Source: Palaemon carinicauda (lineage: Eukaryota; Arthropoda; Malacostraca; Decapoda; Palaemonidae). From it: a DNA stretch of 64,000 bases. Position 1 is the first letter of the stretch, and the number at the start of each line of letters is the position of its first letter. The translations under genes were made by a program, and so were the position numbers. The notes beneath the pieces were generated by a model that was not told the DNA's origin, did no database searches, and worked only from the letters and a program-made list of their open reading frames with translations. Below are positions 31,656 through 44,905 of the stretch, piece by piece. The DNA lies in assembly GCF_036898095.1 (NCBI RefSeq), contig NC_090730.1, forward strand, positions 28,599,780 to 28,663,779, in the 5' to 3' direction.

Positions 31656-33965
31656 AGAGGGCAGAACTCCCTATAACCAATTGGTCGGTTAAATAACCCA
31701 CAAGACGTCAATGTACTTTGGTCTTGTGGAGGAGCGTGTCACGACTCCTATCAACCTTCCAACAACCTAAGCATGAAGAAGTTGCAGGTGTTAGGCTAGG
31801 TCCCTTGAGAATATGGTGTCCAAATGTTTGAGCATTTATGAAAAATTGGTTTTAACATTCCGTCCATTCCCTCCTCATAAAAGAGGATGGGGGAGATACA
31901 TCAACACAAAAAAATAGGAAAAGACAAGTTCCTCGGTCCAGCTCATAACGGCATGACTGCTGCACTCCAAGAGAGGGGAGTAAGAAAGGAAAAATGGCCA
32001 GAAATTGTTACTTTTCACTCTAGACTTACATCATGACTGTTATCTTAGATGAAATGCTTCTTGTCTTATGAGGGAGCTGGGCTTTCTACGTAACCTTTTG
32101 AGCAACTACCACAAGTCCAAGGGTAAAAGTATCCAGGAACTTATGGGTATACTTCTGAGGGTAGTGAGCATTGAAGGTTGCCTGACACTTCCAAACTCCT
32201 GGCTTCACCACTTGCACCACAGACAGATTCTTCCAAAAAGGCCAAGATTGGTACTGATGCCTCTGACTTAGTGAGCCCAAATTCTATATAGTCTATCTGC
32301 AGGTTCTCTGGAAGAGGAGTATGCTTGTCTGACGGTCTTCACAGATATCTCTTTCTTCACCGTACAGGTATTGAGGAACAATCTCCGGTGCTCCAGTCTG
32401 AAATGCTGGATTCTTTTCAGGTAGCACCAAAGTGCCCTCACAGAACAGACAAGCAGGTCATCACTATTGCTAGTCGCAACTTGGAGATAAGTGATGAAGA
32501 AGTACTGAAACCTGGGGTTATGGACTGCTGGGTTCCGGGTCTTGTCCATGAACTCTGGGACAAACTTAATAAGAGTTCCTTCCATCACTCCAAATGACTT
32601 GTAAAATACCAGGCTAAGGCCAGCAGAAACACAGTCCTGAGTGTTAGATTCCTGTCTGACACTCTCTTTAAGGGCTCGTACGAAGACAGCCAAAGAGTAA
32701 TAAGAACTCTTGTGATGTCCTATTCCAGAGGTCTGATTTCTCTTGGAGGGCAACACTGCTTGAAGTTCCTCATGTGTAGAGACAATTCCCACAAAAATGA
32801 TTGGTCTAAGTCCTTCAATCTGATAACCTAAGCTAAGGATGACCCTTTCACCAAGGAGGCTGAGAGGACTCACTCTCTCTCAACAAGGGAAGACAAGGAA
32901 ATAAAATCAATTATCACTTGCAGAGTGGCTCGGAACAGAGAAGTAGCCCGTTTCTGACACCAATTGCAGAAAATGGCCCACTTTCCCCTGGTAGAGAGCT
33001 GCACAGGATCTTTGTAGATATCCAGCTATCTACTAGGCAGTATATCACAAAAAGCCTTTCACTCGGAGGAGATGCTGGATACAGTAGTCGCCACCCGTGA
33101 AGTGACAAGGCTGCCACAGAGTTGTGCTACCTCTGAAGATGGGGCTGACAGAGTAAGTTGGGCAATAGGGGTAGTTCTCTCGTTACTTCGACTAGGAGCA
33201 TCAAATCCAAAAACCATTCAGCGTTTAGCCACTTGGGAGCCACCAGGGTCATTCGGATACTCTAGGTCGTCAACAGTCAGGTTGCTCAACATATCAGGCA
33301 GTAGGGTGAAAAGGCATAACCATCCATATTGTCCCAAGGATGTTGGGAGATTTCCTCTATCTCTGCTGATGGATCTGGGACCAGTGAGCAAAACACTGGA
33401 AGATTCTTGCATAGCCAGATGGCATGTGGATCGCTGTTGAAAACAAAAGGGCAAGAAGCCTTTCTGCCACACAGGGTAGTAGAGACCACTCCACTCCTAC
33501 CAACTGCCTGTGAGGGCTGAGCATGTTTGCAAGTACAGTAAAATCCTCTTGCCTGGAATCTGGTAGGAGCCTCAATCACTAAGTGTGAGCCTACTTTGTT
33601 AACTTACAGAAGGACTGTTAAACAGTTCCTCCTTGCTTTTTGATGTAGAATACTATAGTAGTGTTGTCGCTCATCAACGTTACCTAGTCCCCCATCAAAA
33701 TGTGTTGGAAAGTTCTAGAAATGCTGTTTGCATCTCCATCAGGATGATGTGCAGGAGCATCTCTTCTTTGTACCATGATCCCAGGGGGTCCAGTCCCTCG
33801 GGTATGTACCATACCCCTCCTTGGATGTTTCTGTGAACAACATCACCTCCAGAGGTGGGGAGTCAAGTACAGCTCCTCTGGTGAGGTTTTCGTTGTTCAA
33901 CCGACAAAACATATCGTCTCTCACATCCTGTTCTATGGGAACCTAAATTTTCGGGAGATCGGTGG
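31656..33965 (-). pseudogene. DIRS-C recombinase, methyltransferase-like and RNase H remnants
   Basis: 32268-32873 holds decayed recombinase text: IKFVPEFMDKTRNPAVHNPRF and a core RALWCYLKR; compare KFVPSFVAKTQNPAV in DIRS-B. 33286-33579 keeps the methyltransferase-like DNMDGYAFSPYCLI. 33739-33924 keeps an RNase H start, LFTETSKEGYGTY, where the motif's catalytic Asp (FSDAS in DIRS-A) is replaced by Glu. Order and strand equal those in DIRS-A. Bases 31656-32085 are the 3' non-coding part. Stops and shifts are frequent. Confidence 0.75.
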
Positions 33966-35240
33966 CTGATGACCAGTGATACTTCAGACACTATTGTAGC
34001 AATTTCTGGTGGAGGCACCCGTGAGGCGAAAGATATCCCAGATGATGATGGCACTGACGAGTGGGAAATTGTTGAACGATTAAGGAAAGCATCCTCCATT
34101 GAACCCAAACCCGATATTTATCACTGGATGAATCTAATTTTTCTATATGTTATACCTACTAGTGCAAAGATGAATCGGTGGAAGTTTCATTAAATTCGGT
34201 CTATTATTTTTTTAAATGAATAAAAAATCTATTAAACAGAAAAAATTCAATTCAATTTTTATCAAGAAATACCAAATAGAATTAACTAAAAATTTCCACG
34301 AATTTTGTTTATTACAATATAAACAAAATGCCACTAGGAATTTTCCATAATTTCAGTATTTATTTTATATAAATATTTATATATTCTAAGTTTGAAAAAA
34401 TATAGAAAATAGAAAATATACTTTAGAAAAAATTTCTCAGTGCAAAATATTGTAAATTTATTCCTCTTTACAACGATGTATTTGGATTTGAAATTGATTG
34501 ATAAATAGTGGAGGAACATAGTTTTGAAGGTCAATAAGTATAGTTTTGAGATATCGACGGTCAAAGTTTTTCTATGAGATTCTATGAGAGTATGAAGGAA
34601 AGTAAAACATTATAGCTTTCATTAACAAATATCGTTATCGATACTTATTTAGAACTAGTCTAAATTACTTGAAGAATAACTAGCTTTCTTACCGGATACA
34701 ATTTCTACACATTACCGCAAGCACAGCCCCAAGTCCCCGCCCCCCTATTTGGGGTACTGATCACTCGTCACCATCATCACTTCACTGCTGCCAGACTCGC
34801 CATCACTTTCGTCCACTTTACACTTTTTTGCCCATCTAAATTGAGATGCCACTATCACATTTCTCCTTCAGGCAGCTAAAGACCTTCTTTTGTGTTTGGC
34901 CATTATGGAAAATTAATCATACCCAATATTTGGAAAATAAACAAAATCACTCCAAGTGTAAGCAGCGTAAAACTGACACGTATACACATTTCAGTATTCC
35001 ATTACCACGTGGGTGACTTAAAGATATATGTTTACCAGACATATGAAGATAATGATAAAACATGAAAAAATTGGTGTATTTATGCAAAATCAAGCCAAAC
35101 CTACATAGTCTGCTTTAGCATACAACGCAGTTAGGATGACGTAACCATCTAAAAACCACTATATCTTCAGTCTGACGATACGACCATCTGATGGAAAGAC
35201 TCTCCTACTGCTGTCTCTACTATCATTACCAGGTACGTAA
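33966..35240. other. Unassigned AT-rich insertion or replacement within DIRS-C
   Basis: DIRS-C RNase H text stops near 33966 and RT text restarts near 35300, with the intervening RT/RNase H segment missing. The 1.3 kb between is AT-rich. It has an acidic 74-codon plus frame at 33969-34193 (MTSDTSDTIVAISGGG, DDDGTDEWEIVERL) that I do not recognise. No terminal repeats or duplications were found. Insertion plus deletion is the simplest reading. Confidence 0.5.
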
Positions 35241-38136
35241 CTTTTCTCTTGACCATAACACTTTACTTCTATTGATTGATCACGATCTCAAAATCGGGGA
35301 AAAATTAAAAATGTTACTCTCAATCTTGGAGCAATTGTCTTCTCAAGGATGACAAAATCAGCCAATCATTGAGATATCTTAAAAAAAGGATCCCATTCGT
35401 ATGAGCCCCAAGACAAGAAGAGAACACTTGGGGAGCAGTAGACAGTATGAAGCACAGCGCTTTGAATTGGTATATAACTCCCTCTATGACAAAGCAGAGG
35501 TACTTTGCCAGACTAATGGATCAGTATTAGAAAATATGCATCTTTAGGGTCTACAGACAGCATGAAGTCTTCCTTTCTGATGGCAGCACGTTCCTTACTT
35601 GCCGTCTCCACCTCGGAAGAAGTTTGATGAACAAACCTCTTCTGTTGAAAGAGGTTGATGACTGGTCTCCATGCTCTGTTTGACTTTTCCACCAAGAAAA
35701 TCAGACTGTAGAATTCACGTTCCTTACTTGCCGTCTCCACCTCGGAAGAAGTTTGATGAACAAACCTCTTCTGTGGAAAGAGGTCGATGACTGGTCTCCA
35801 TGCTCTGTTTGACTTTTCCACCAAGAAAATCAGACTGTAGAATTCACAAGACCCTGGAACAACTAATAGCCCATTCTTCTTCTTCTCCATCATAGCTACC
35901 ACCTCAGTTGCAAGTGCCAGAGCTTTCGGTGATTTCAGTAGGTAGGTCTGAAACACCGTTAGAGACCAATCAAGGGGAGGATGAAAGCTGGTGAAAGGAA
36001 GGCCGTGTCTATCCCATAGGACTTTTAACACCCAAATCTCTGCACCATGTCGCTGCCACATTGCCCAATGGTTCGACAGGCATTCACTGATTCGTGGCAC
36101 CTGATGGAGAAGGATTGCCAACCTCAGTGTCCCATTCCCCCCTTCCTACCTCTATCATCATTCTTGTCTTAACAAAAGAAAGGGACATTGTCCTTGCTCT
36201 CCTTCAAAGTAGAAGAGACTGGAGCTGCAGATCGAGATCTGGGCGTAACTGTCGGATTTTTCAGTACTAATTTCGTGACTTACATTAAAGAAGCCCTCAT
36301 AGCCATTGACATAGGTCCTGAGTTCTTGAAAGCAACTGCTCATTGGATAAAGGAGTCATGCCTTGCATTTCTCCATTTCCAGACAGTGGCATCAACATCC
36401 TTCGGCACGAAGAGCAGCGCAGACTCCAGTATTAGTGCATTCGAAATGACAAGAGATGCTTCCTGTCTCACCTGGCTGGTGCAGCGGGAGGCCAATGCAT
36501 CACTTGTCTTCAAGGCCTAATTTACTAACTGGTTTGCTGACTGATACACTAAGAAAGTAACCGGCTTTGCACCTGAGCGGACGAGGTCAGTGTATTTCTT
36601 CTTTGTCTTAGGACTTGATAAATCCTGAGATGAAACTACTGTATATTTAAGACCAGTGGGCAATCAAAGGGGTTGCTTAGAAGCTCACCATGCATGCCTC
36701 TATGGAAGCGGAAGTCTCTCCACTGGGATCTCTGCTACTGCTGGATTGATCTAAAGGGGCAATGGAGCTGCTGCTTCCAGCAAGTAAAAACTTTTTTTTT
36801 GTCAAAAGGGGCTGGAGGCAGGATCTTGTTTGAAGAGATCTAACAAAGGGAATTCTTCGGATCAGCAATCTGAGGGCCACCGAAACACCAATCAATGGCC
36901 ATCCACCTGTCCTTGATAGGCTCTGTGGAAACCTAACCAAGGTCCTTGAACTCCCTGATAAGAGCAAGAACCTTGATGAAGGTGGACTTGGTCAGGAGAT
37001 TCTCCATCTACGCTGGCACAGCACTTGAATTGGGTGCTGAAAAATCAACAACCTTCCAAGACTCTTCCCTCTCACGAAAGGGAGATTTAACACAAGCCAC
37101 TAGAAATTGGCCCTTCCCTTTGAAGTATTCACGCACTGCTCTAAGAACGGAACTGGGTTGGTACTCTGCAGCGGAAAAAGGAACCGAAGAATGTTGTTCA
37201 AATCCCGATGCTGAGCTGCCCCGCACTCTCTTCAACTCTTAGGTCAAAGAGGTACTATGTATCTTGGTCTCTGAAGGAGAGGCGGGAAATTATAGCACTG
37301 AACGGCTCAAGGGCATGTTCAACTAGTGCCTGACCTTGGAGGAGGAAAAGCTCTGACCCGTATCTACAAACAAGATGAAGTCTTTCAGTGCTTCAAGAGC
37401 AATCTGAGTAGTGTCAAGGCATCACCTGGTCTAGAATCATGTCACGACAGTGTGTAAGAAGATTCCACCAGGAGGCACAACCTCTACACTTAGGAGGGTC
37501 ACTGGATACAGACTTCCACAAGAAGAACACGTGATTCAGACCAGTCTAGGTGTATTGAAAGATCCTGGTGTAATGGTAGGCAGTGTGACATCTGTCGTCA
37601 ATGGGAAGGAATAGGTGACCAAGAGTTGGAACCTTTGGTTAAACTGGGATCCGAGTCTTCCTAACCCAAAGCGCCTGGGATCCAAGTCTCGCCAAGCCGA
37701 AGCGTCTGGGATCCTCTTACTCAGTGTCTAAACGCGAGGAGTCTTCCAGATGAGTCTTCTGACACATGGCGTACTAAAGTGAGGAGACTGACCACTTGGT
37801 GACTGATCACTCAGTAAGGAGACCGGGAACATGGAGACTGGGTGCATGGAGACTTAGTACGAGGAGATCGAAAGCATGAAAATTGAGAGCAAGGATCTTT
37901 TGCTTGTGTATACAGTTAACACTTGCTTGCTAATCATGCACTTGGAGAATATGTACATGAAGATCGTGTGCATGCTGATCATACGAGTAGCAATCATGCG
38001 CGTAGAAATCATGCTCGTGGAGAAGGGTCTCATGGAGAGAGAGGACGATGAGAAGAAACCTGACCTACATTCTTCCTTCATATGCTAGAAGGAGGCTCTC
38101 GCCGCTTCGAAGAATGAGAAGAAGAATCTTCCATAT
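35241..38136 (-). pseudogene. DIRS-C reverse transcriptase and gag remnants
   Basis: 35513-36121 is the best RT piece: LALATEVVAMMEKKKNGLLV, then two tandem copies of EFYSLIFLVEKSNRAWRPVI, and SVDPKDAYFLILIH. Above it, 36158-38136 is gag in broken frames (for example SSIAPLDQSSSSRDPSG at about 36700-36780) with a repetitive stretch at 37640-38060 that corresponds to the RQRSP tract of the other copies. No frame exceeds about 200 codons. Confidence 0.68.
35587..35844 (-). repeat. In-frame 129-bp tandem duplication in the DIRS-C RT
   Basis: Units 35587-35715 and 35716-35844 differ at only two or three positions by eye. 129 bp is 43 codons, so the duplication keeps the RT frame and repeats the VEKSNRAWRPVI-L-QKRFVHQ segment. 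Confidence 0.9.
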
Positions 38137-38786
38137 CTACACGAAATGTGGTTAGAAAACAAGCTTGTTGCATATGTAGATAATGCCACTCTCTGTCTCA
38201 TTTCCACCTCCTGAATGTAGATCTGGGGTTGCTGAATCCCTTAATGAACATCTAGCTAAAATTAGTGCATAATATAAATTATCTTATGGCATGGAGTTGA
38301 ACCCTTAACATCCAGATCTCTGCATTGATAATGTTTCTTAAACTCTGTAAGACTTTCTTTAAAAGTTTAGGTGTGATTCCTGATTGCAAATTTACTTTTG
38401 AGAAACGCATTGTCTGTTTCTTCAATTGCAAAAAAAAAGAAAAAAAGAAAAAGCTTTAGAATCTTTTTAATATTTCAGGTGATTAATCTATTCTAAAGAA
38501 GTGTTTTAATTCTTTTATTCTGCCTTGTTTCGAGTATTGTTCAACTATTGTTCTCCTGTCTGGTCTTCAGCTCCTGAATTTCACCTTAACCTGTTAAGCG
38601 TCACCCACGTGATAAACCGTTCACCACGAGCTACTCGGTACCGCCTTCAACTGCATATTCCGTTCATGACTTTAACTGCCTTTATCAAGTCGTCAGTCTC
38701 GTGATAATACGTTTACTCGTATAGCAAGTATAGGATCACCACTTTGCAACACTCTCAGCATATGGGGGCTGTAAATAGAAACTTAT

Positions 38787-39056
38787 ATGATGTCTGGCAA
38801 CTATTTTTCTGAAGGTAGCTTGATGTTAGAAAACTGGTTTCCTTTCATTGCGCTTCGGGCGCTTATGCGGATAAGGTTGTTTGTTGTTCCTTTTACAATG
38901 AGTGGTCTAAAGGTGAAGGTTATTTCTTTAGATGAAATAAATGATATTCTTGTTGAGGAATTTGATAATGATAACCTGTTTGATAATGAGAGCACTAGTT
39001 CTGAATCATCCATTGATGAGGATTTTGAAGAAACAAAGTTTTCTTTCGATGCCTAG
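38787..39056 (+). pseudogene. Possible piggyBac transposase N-terminal remnant
   Basis: 89 codons. From the internal Met (MSGLKVKVISLDEINDILVE) the peptide becomes strongly acidic and serine-rich (DNDNLFDNESTSSESSIDED). piggyBac transposases often begin with a short region of this kind, and the position just inside the left TIR fits. No DDE domain follows: a TAG at 39054 and then microsatellites end it. The assignment rests on context and composition. Confidence 0.5.
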
Positions 39057-39124
39057 AGCAAAAATGACTTCTCATTGCCGAATGACTGGAAAACGAGATT
39101 TCACAAAACTATATAGGAAAGGAA

Positions 39125-39128
<4 letters not shown>

Positions 39129-39194
<66 letters not shown>

Positions 39195-39276
39195 TAAAGT
39201 GGATAAATAATGTAAAAATGTATGACGAATATATATCAAAAGTATACAGGAAACAATATATATACATATATATATA
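39129..39276 (+). repeat. (GA)n and (TA)n microsatellites
   Basis: (GA)n of about 60 bp at 39129-39190, then a broken (TA)n at 39253-39276 into which the TIR element at 39277 inserted. Confidence 0.95.
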
Positions 39277-40417
39277 CAGTAGGGTCCCGAATTATGCGAG
39301 AATTTGGTCGATTAATGACCTCGTGGAAATGGAAAATCGCGAATTTCGAAACACACAACTAACAGAAATAATTCCATTGTGGCCATGGCAACCAGCAATT
39401 TGCCTATTCAAATGTGTTTACTACCCATTTCCAATACTTTCTTTGTACTATACTGTATTTCTTTATAATATCAAATTGTTTTTGTAAATAAATAAAACAT
39501 TTAATATACTTTAAAGTTCTAATAACTTGAAAAATGGTTAAAATTATAACCAGGATAGGTGTAAACACCATATATTTCCCGTTACAACACAACCCAAAAT
39601 ACAGACAAATTTTAATGTTTGTCATATCTATTGTATAATACAACTGGTGAATAGCAAAACCATCACTCTATAGACTAGCTTGTTGTATGATTGAAAATCC
39701 AGAATTATCAAAATAAAGGCGATTTTATATCATGTGTTTCCTAAACACGCTAAAAAGCAGAATAGAAAACGACAACCAATGTTTTGTTTACGTTTAACTC
39801 TGATCACAACGAAGAAACAGACGCATTTATACATCTGTGTTTTTGAATTGACAGCAATTTTACCAAGTATAGATTATATGTTGAATTTGTTATTACCAAT
39901 GTTCTAATTATTTTTTATTAGAACTTTCAAATAAATGAAATGAATGCCATTTATGAAATGTTTTTCTTTATGATGCCGCCTGAAACGGAAACCTTCCATT
40001 TGTTTACGCTCCATCTTCGATCATAATAAACAAACGAATGCATTAAACACACATGATCTAAGTCATAACTAATGATATTACAAACATTTAGTAAACATTA
40101 TGTTATTACAAATATTTTACTTACCGTATCCATATAAATTCCTAAATTCGTAGCAAAGCTGGAATTTTTTTTTTCCTTATGCGTTTAATCCACAATAGCA
40201 AACTGCCGCTAATGACAGAATGATAACTTACGATAATTCTAAACTGTTACGAAAGATAATTGTCCTTTCCATATCCAAAATACTTTTCCTAACTTCAGTT
40301 ATAAGTCAACTTGTACCCACCTCAATTATGGATCCATATGCAAAAAAAAGGTAAAAAAAGAAAGTACTAGGCCTATTTTTAAAGTCACCGAACAATTAGG
40401 TTACCGCTATAACGTTC

Positions 40418-40418
<1 letters not shown>

Positions 40419-40513
<95 letters not shown>
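40419..40513 (+). repeat. (GA)n microsatellite
   Basis: About 95 bp of nearly pure GA. A second tract lies at 40971-41030. Confidence 0.97.
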
Positions 40514-40516
<3 letters not shown>

Positions 40517-40963
40517 TGGTTTTAAAGTACTAAACAATAAATATGATAGGTTATAACACATTGGTGTTTATGTAATATTAACTGTATAGATGGTTTGAAT
40601 AAGTTAAGAAATGGTGTAAACAATTCTTTGTTATTGTATTCGCGCGGAAGCTAGACATCAGCTGATGTGATCACAGCCAAAAGTAAAACAAAAATAAGTT
40701 AGCAATACTCGATTTTTAAAACACACCCGAAATTTAACAACATAAGTACATGTTTTATTATAGCGCAATTGACATTTAAAGAGTAAAAATTTTCTGGAAT
40801 AGAATGGTGTTTCCTAAAAAATAGTGGTTTGCGGACGAAATCGGTTACCGTATTTTAAGCTATGATTGAAATGGATGTATACACGGTATAATTTTTTCGT
40901 TTTGTATTTAATTGACACTTCAAGAAAACCGATTTTGGTTTCTTCATCTATTTGTACGTATTG

Positions 40964-41033
<70 letters not shown>

Positions 41034-41403
41034 TTATGACGCAGAAGGTTACAGACCTAGAACAGGGGAGGATGAAGGGGGGGGGGGGGAGTGATGAGAT
41101 AGGCTGGGTGGACTCGCAGGGGAGACGGTAGGAGACGGGGGAAGGGGGGATATGGTTGCCAGTGGCTAAAAATAGATTCTGAAAGACGGTAAAGGGAAAA
41201 ACGAATCCCATCGAATAAACAGAATAAGGAAAGGGAATAAGATTCAGAGGAATAATAGATATAATGGAATGAAAATGACTAGATGGTGTTAGTTGTGATA
41301 AGAATAATTTAGATATTTGAAATAAGAGTGTCTGAGGAGGTATAGAAGGAATTCGTGATAAATATAGAGGAATATCAAAGGATACAGTTAGTTTGCATTA
41401 AAG

Positions 41404-41535
41404 GGTTTGTTATCGTTTATCGGCAGTGAATAGCCTAAACTTCGGTAACGAGTCGTCAATATTTTGTCATATTTTAAACAGTATACATTTGATTTGCAAA
41501 CATTGGTTTTGAAGAGTAGACGGTAAAATAAAATC

Positions 41536-41590
<55 letters not shown>

Positions 41591-41597
41591 CTGCCAT

Positions 41598-41663
<66 letters not shown>

Positions 41664-41795
41664 GATTTTATTTTACCGTCTACTCGACAAAACCAATGTT
41701 TGCAAATCAAATGTATAGCCTACTGTTTAAAATATGACAAAATATTGACGACTCGTTACCGAAGTTTAGGCTATTCACTGCCGATAAACGAACCC
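41404..41795. repeat. 390-bp near-perfect palindrome with GA/CT inner arms
   Basis: The left arm 41404-41588 and right arm 41602-41795 are inverted copies. Outer blocks are ATCGTTTATCGGCAGTGAAT and ATTCACTGCCGATAAACGA, then AAACTTCGGTAACGAGTCGT and its complement. The inner arms are (GA)n and (CT)n around a ~15-nt spacer (TTTCTGCCATCAAAT). A few mismatches and small indels are present. Confidence 0.92.
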
Positions 41796-42274
41796 AGTCT
41801 ACTCGTGAAAACCTTGAACGCCCAGAGGGAAAAATAAGGCTTTTAAATATACTGTACTAAACAAAAATAATGCTTTAATATACCATCATTAACACTACCA
41901 TTACAATTATCGTAAGGTTGGAGAAAGATAAAGATTGCCGAGAACGTAACCACATTTCTGTTTACATTTTGTCAGCTGGACTCGCACAGTTAACAGTTGA
42001 TTTCATTGTTGTGGAATTTTATCCTTAAATAGGCTATTCATCATGAAATTATGTTAATGAAATGTAATGTTAATATTGTTTTGTAACATTTATTATAAAT
42101 CACCGTATTTAGGGCTACCAATATACTTAAAAAGACTATAGATTTGATACATTTTGTAGTGCTTGACTCGCGAACTTTGAACAGCCTCGTGGATACAGAA
42201 AATTTATTTTCGAAAAATAGCGATCGTGGAAAAGGGGAATCGTGTAATTCGAACACGCTTAATTCGGGACCCTA

Positions 42275-42387
<113 letters not shown>

Positions 42388-43330
42388 CCCTTTGCTTTTG
42401 TTGTTGATTCTGGCGTAAGATTTACGATTGAAGATAGAAAGAACCCATTAGAATATTCAGTATTATGTAGCCTTTTGAAATGAAATAATAGTAGTATTGT
42501 TAATTTTATTTCACCATTTAATTAATATCCCTACTTTTAACTATAAATGTGAATTATAAGCATAAAGAAATGATATTAACTTTGAAAAATTATCATTAGT
42601 GAAATGACCGCTCAGGGCAAAAAAAAGCATGATGGTACGTTAGCGGCAGCCTGGTCCAGGGGGGACGCTTAACAGGTTAATTTGCTGGACAAGAACTTGC
42701 AGTCTATTAAATTTCTTATTCCTGATTTACAGTGCATATTAATCTCTGGTACTGTTGTTCAGTTAGTTTTTTATGCATGTTGCATAAGTTTTCTTTATAA
42801 TTCTGACCAACCTTTACATTCATATCTTCCCCTCCTGTACCATCCTGTACATAGTACTAGGTATGCAGCTAATTCTAACAGTCACACTTTCTCCATCACG
42901 AGTCTCAATACTACATAGCTTTCTAGAAGTGTTATTCCAGCTGTGACCACATTGTGGAATGATCTTCCTAATTGGCCAGATGAATAAGTGGAATTTCAGA
43001 AGTTCAAACTTGCAGTTATGTTATGTTGAACAGGTTTACATAAACCTCTCCTCATCAGTTTTATTTATGACAGATTCATTTTTCCGTTGTTACTGACCTA
43101 AAAATGTTTATATTAATTATTCATTACTTCTCATGTAGTTTATTTTTTCCTTTGTTGGAGCCCTAAGGCTTAGAGCATCCTGTTTTTCCAACTAAGGTTG
43201 TAGCTTGGATAATGATATTAATAATAATGATAGTAATAATAATAACGATGATCATAATAATAATAATGACAACAACCACATCCACAAGATCAATATTAAT
43301 AATAATAATGATAATAATAATAATAATCTC

Positions 43331-44739
43331 TTTTGAGCAACTTTCATCATTGCTGTCAAAGAAGCATCGCAAGAATGTTCTGGAGTAGGATTGGGATGAA
43401 GGTGGCAGCTAACATCCTAACCAGTAATTCTCAGCTTGTTCTCGCATGAGACCTAGAACTGGTAGCAGGATCGCAAGATCTTGTACCACGTACCAAAGTA
43501 CCTTTCCAGGAAGGGTTACACCTCACTAAGAAAGGAAAAATGGCCAGAGTAATTGAATTATGACTCATGAGACACAGCCCAATTGGTCATTCTATGCTTT
43601 GGTGACTTCTTCCTTCTCTTAGGGGCAGGAGGCATCACATCCAAAGGGTCAGTAACAGGTGAGGAAGAAGGTACAGGAACAGGTGAGGAAGAAGGTACAG
43701 GAACAGGTGAGGAAGAAGGTACAGGAACAGGTGAGGTTTTAGGGGAAGGCGAGCGTGTGAGCTTCGGTTCCCGCTATCACGCTTCACCAACATTGAGCAT
43801 TTCCAGGCTGGGGGTGACCTCTCTGCAGCAGGAGAAGAAACAGAAAGCCAACACATCACCTAGCTCCTCTACAAGGGAAGACTTCTGGATTATAGCAGCA
43901 GTTAACACCTCTGGAAGCTTCTCGGCCAGTAAAGCACTGTTGATACCTAGAGAAGACCATTACTTATGAAGATCCAGGTCCTTGTGAAAATTGTTGTCAA
44001 TAACGGCAATGGGATGAAGAGGGTTATTTCTTTTGCAGAAGTCAAGTGACACCACTGACTTCTTCAAAACACTTCCCAAGAGCAAGGCAGAATCTCCTTA
44101 CTCTTGAGGATTCCTCAGGAGGATCCAGTCCCGGAGAAACAACAAAAAGACAGCAGGCTTTGAACCCATAGGTTGAAAGGAGGAGTTAAAAAGCTTTTTT
44201 GGCATCAACTTGGGAATTGCCAAGTCAGGTTTGCCGGACAGGGGTTCGCATCCTGCTCAAGCTCGATAGTTTCTTGTAGTGTCTGCAACCTTTGAGAGAG
44301 CTTATAGGTCTATCTGCTGAGTCATCAGCAGCCATTGCCTGGCCCTCCCTTGTCCTAGTTTGGATGGAGAGGGGGTGTGGGCACTGAACATATTATATAT
44401 GGTCAGTCTCTAAGGCACTGCTCTGCACACAAGGGAACTGTCACTCTCTCCTACCTCTGCCATTCATGAGAGCATTTAAACTTTTAAAAGAACCCAAAAC
44501 CCTACAGTCATAATAGGTTGAAGACTCCAAACATTCATGCTCCTTGAAAAAATTATAAGAGTTAATTGGGATCCACTTCTGGCTTTCTAGCACACTAGTC
44601 TTAATTACGGACAGACTTACCAGGACAGAGCCGCATGTCTGTCAGTGGAATCGCATCAAGAACAAATAAAACAAATACCCAGAAAAAATAAAAAAGAAGA
44701 GGCATTAATCAGCCAAAAACAAGGGTGGAGGGAAGTTCG
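43331..44739 (-). pseudogene. DIRS-C gag N-terminal remnant and 5' region
   Basis: No long frame. A plus-strand 24-bp repeat (GGTACAGGAACAGGTGAGGA, then AGAA) recurs three to four times at 43655-43736, at the place where the other copies carry their gag minisatellite. Near 44600-44640, GACAGAGCCGCATGTCTGTC stands where the Cys-rich start lies in DIRS-A. Identification rests on position between DIRS-C segments. Confidence 0.5.
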
Positions 44740-44905
44740 TCATTGAAGGTTGTTCTACCTCTTGGGTGGGCAGGTGCCCTACCAGCCACCCAACAGGTAT
44801 CTTGGTTTACCACATTAAAAGTTTAAACGGTCATTCCAGCTGTGCTGAAGTCATACTCTTGTTAAAGGACAACAGTTTGTATTAGTGTAGGAAAAAATAG
44901 AAGCA
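44740..44905 (-). repeat. DIRS-C ITR (5' end)
   Basis: Inverted counterpart of 21393-21600. The tract ATTCCAGCTGTGCTGAAGTC and the outer CAGTTTGTATTAGTGTAGGA are recognisable. Confidence 0.72.

Noticed and set aside
38787..39056. Host gene exon with acidic domain
   Set aside because: No splice sites fit and it lies just inside the piggyBac-like TIR; treated as a transposase remnant at moderate confidence.
43163..43372. Ile/Asn-rich minus-strand ORF
   Set aside because: Translation of the (AAT)n tail of the CR1/L2-like element.
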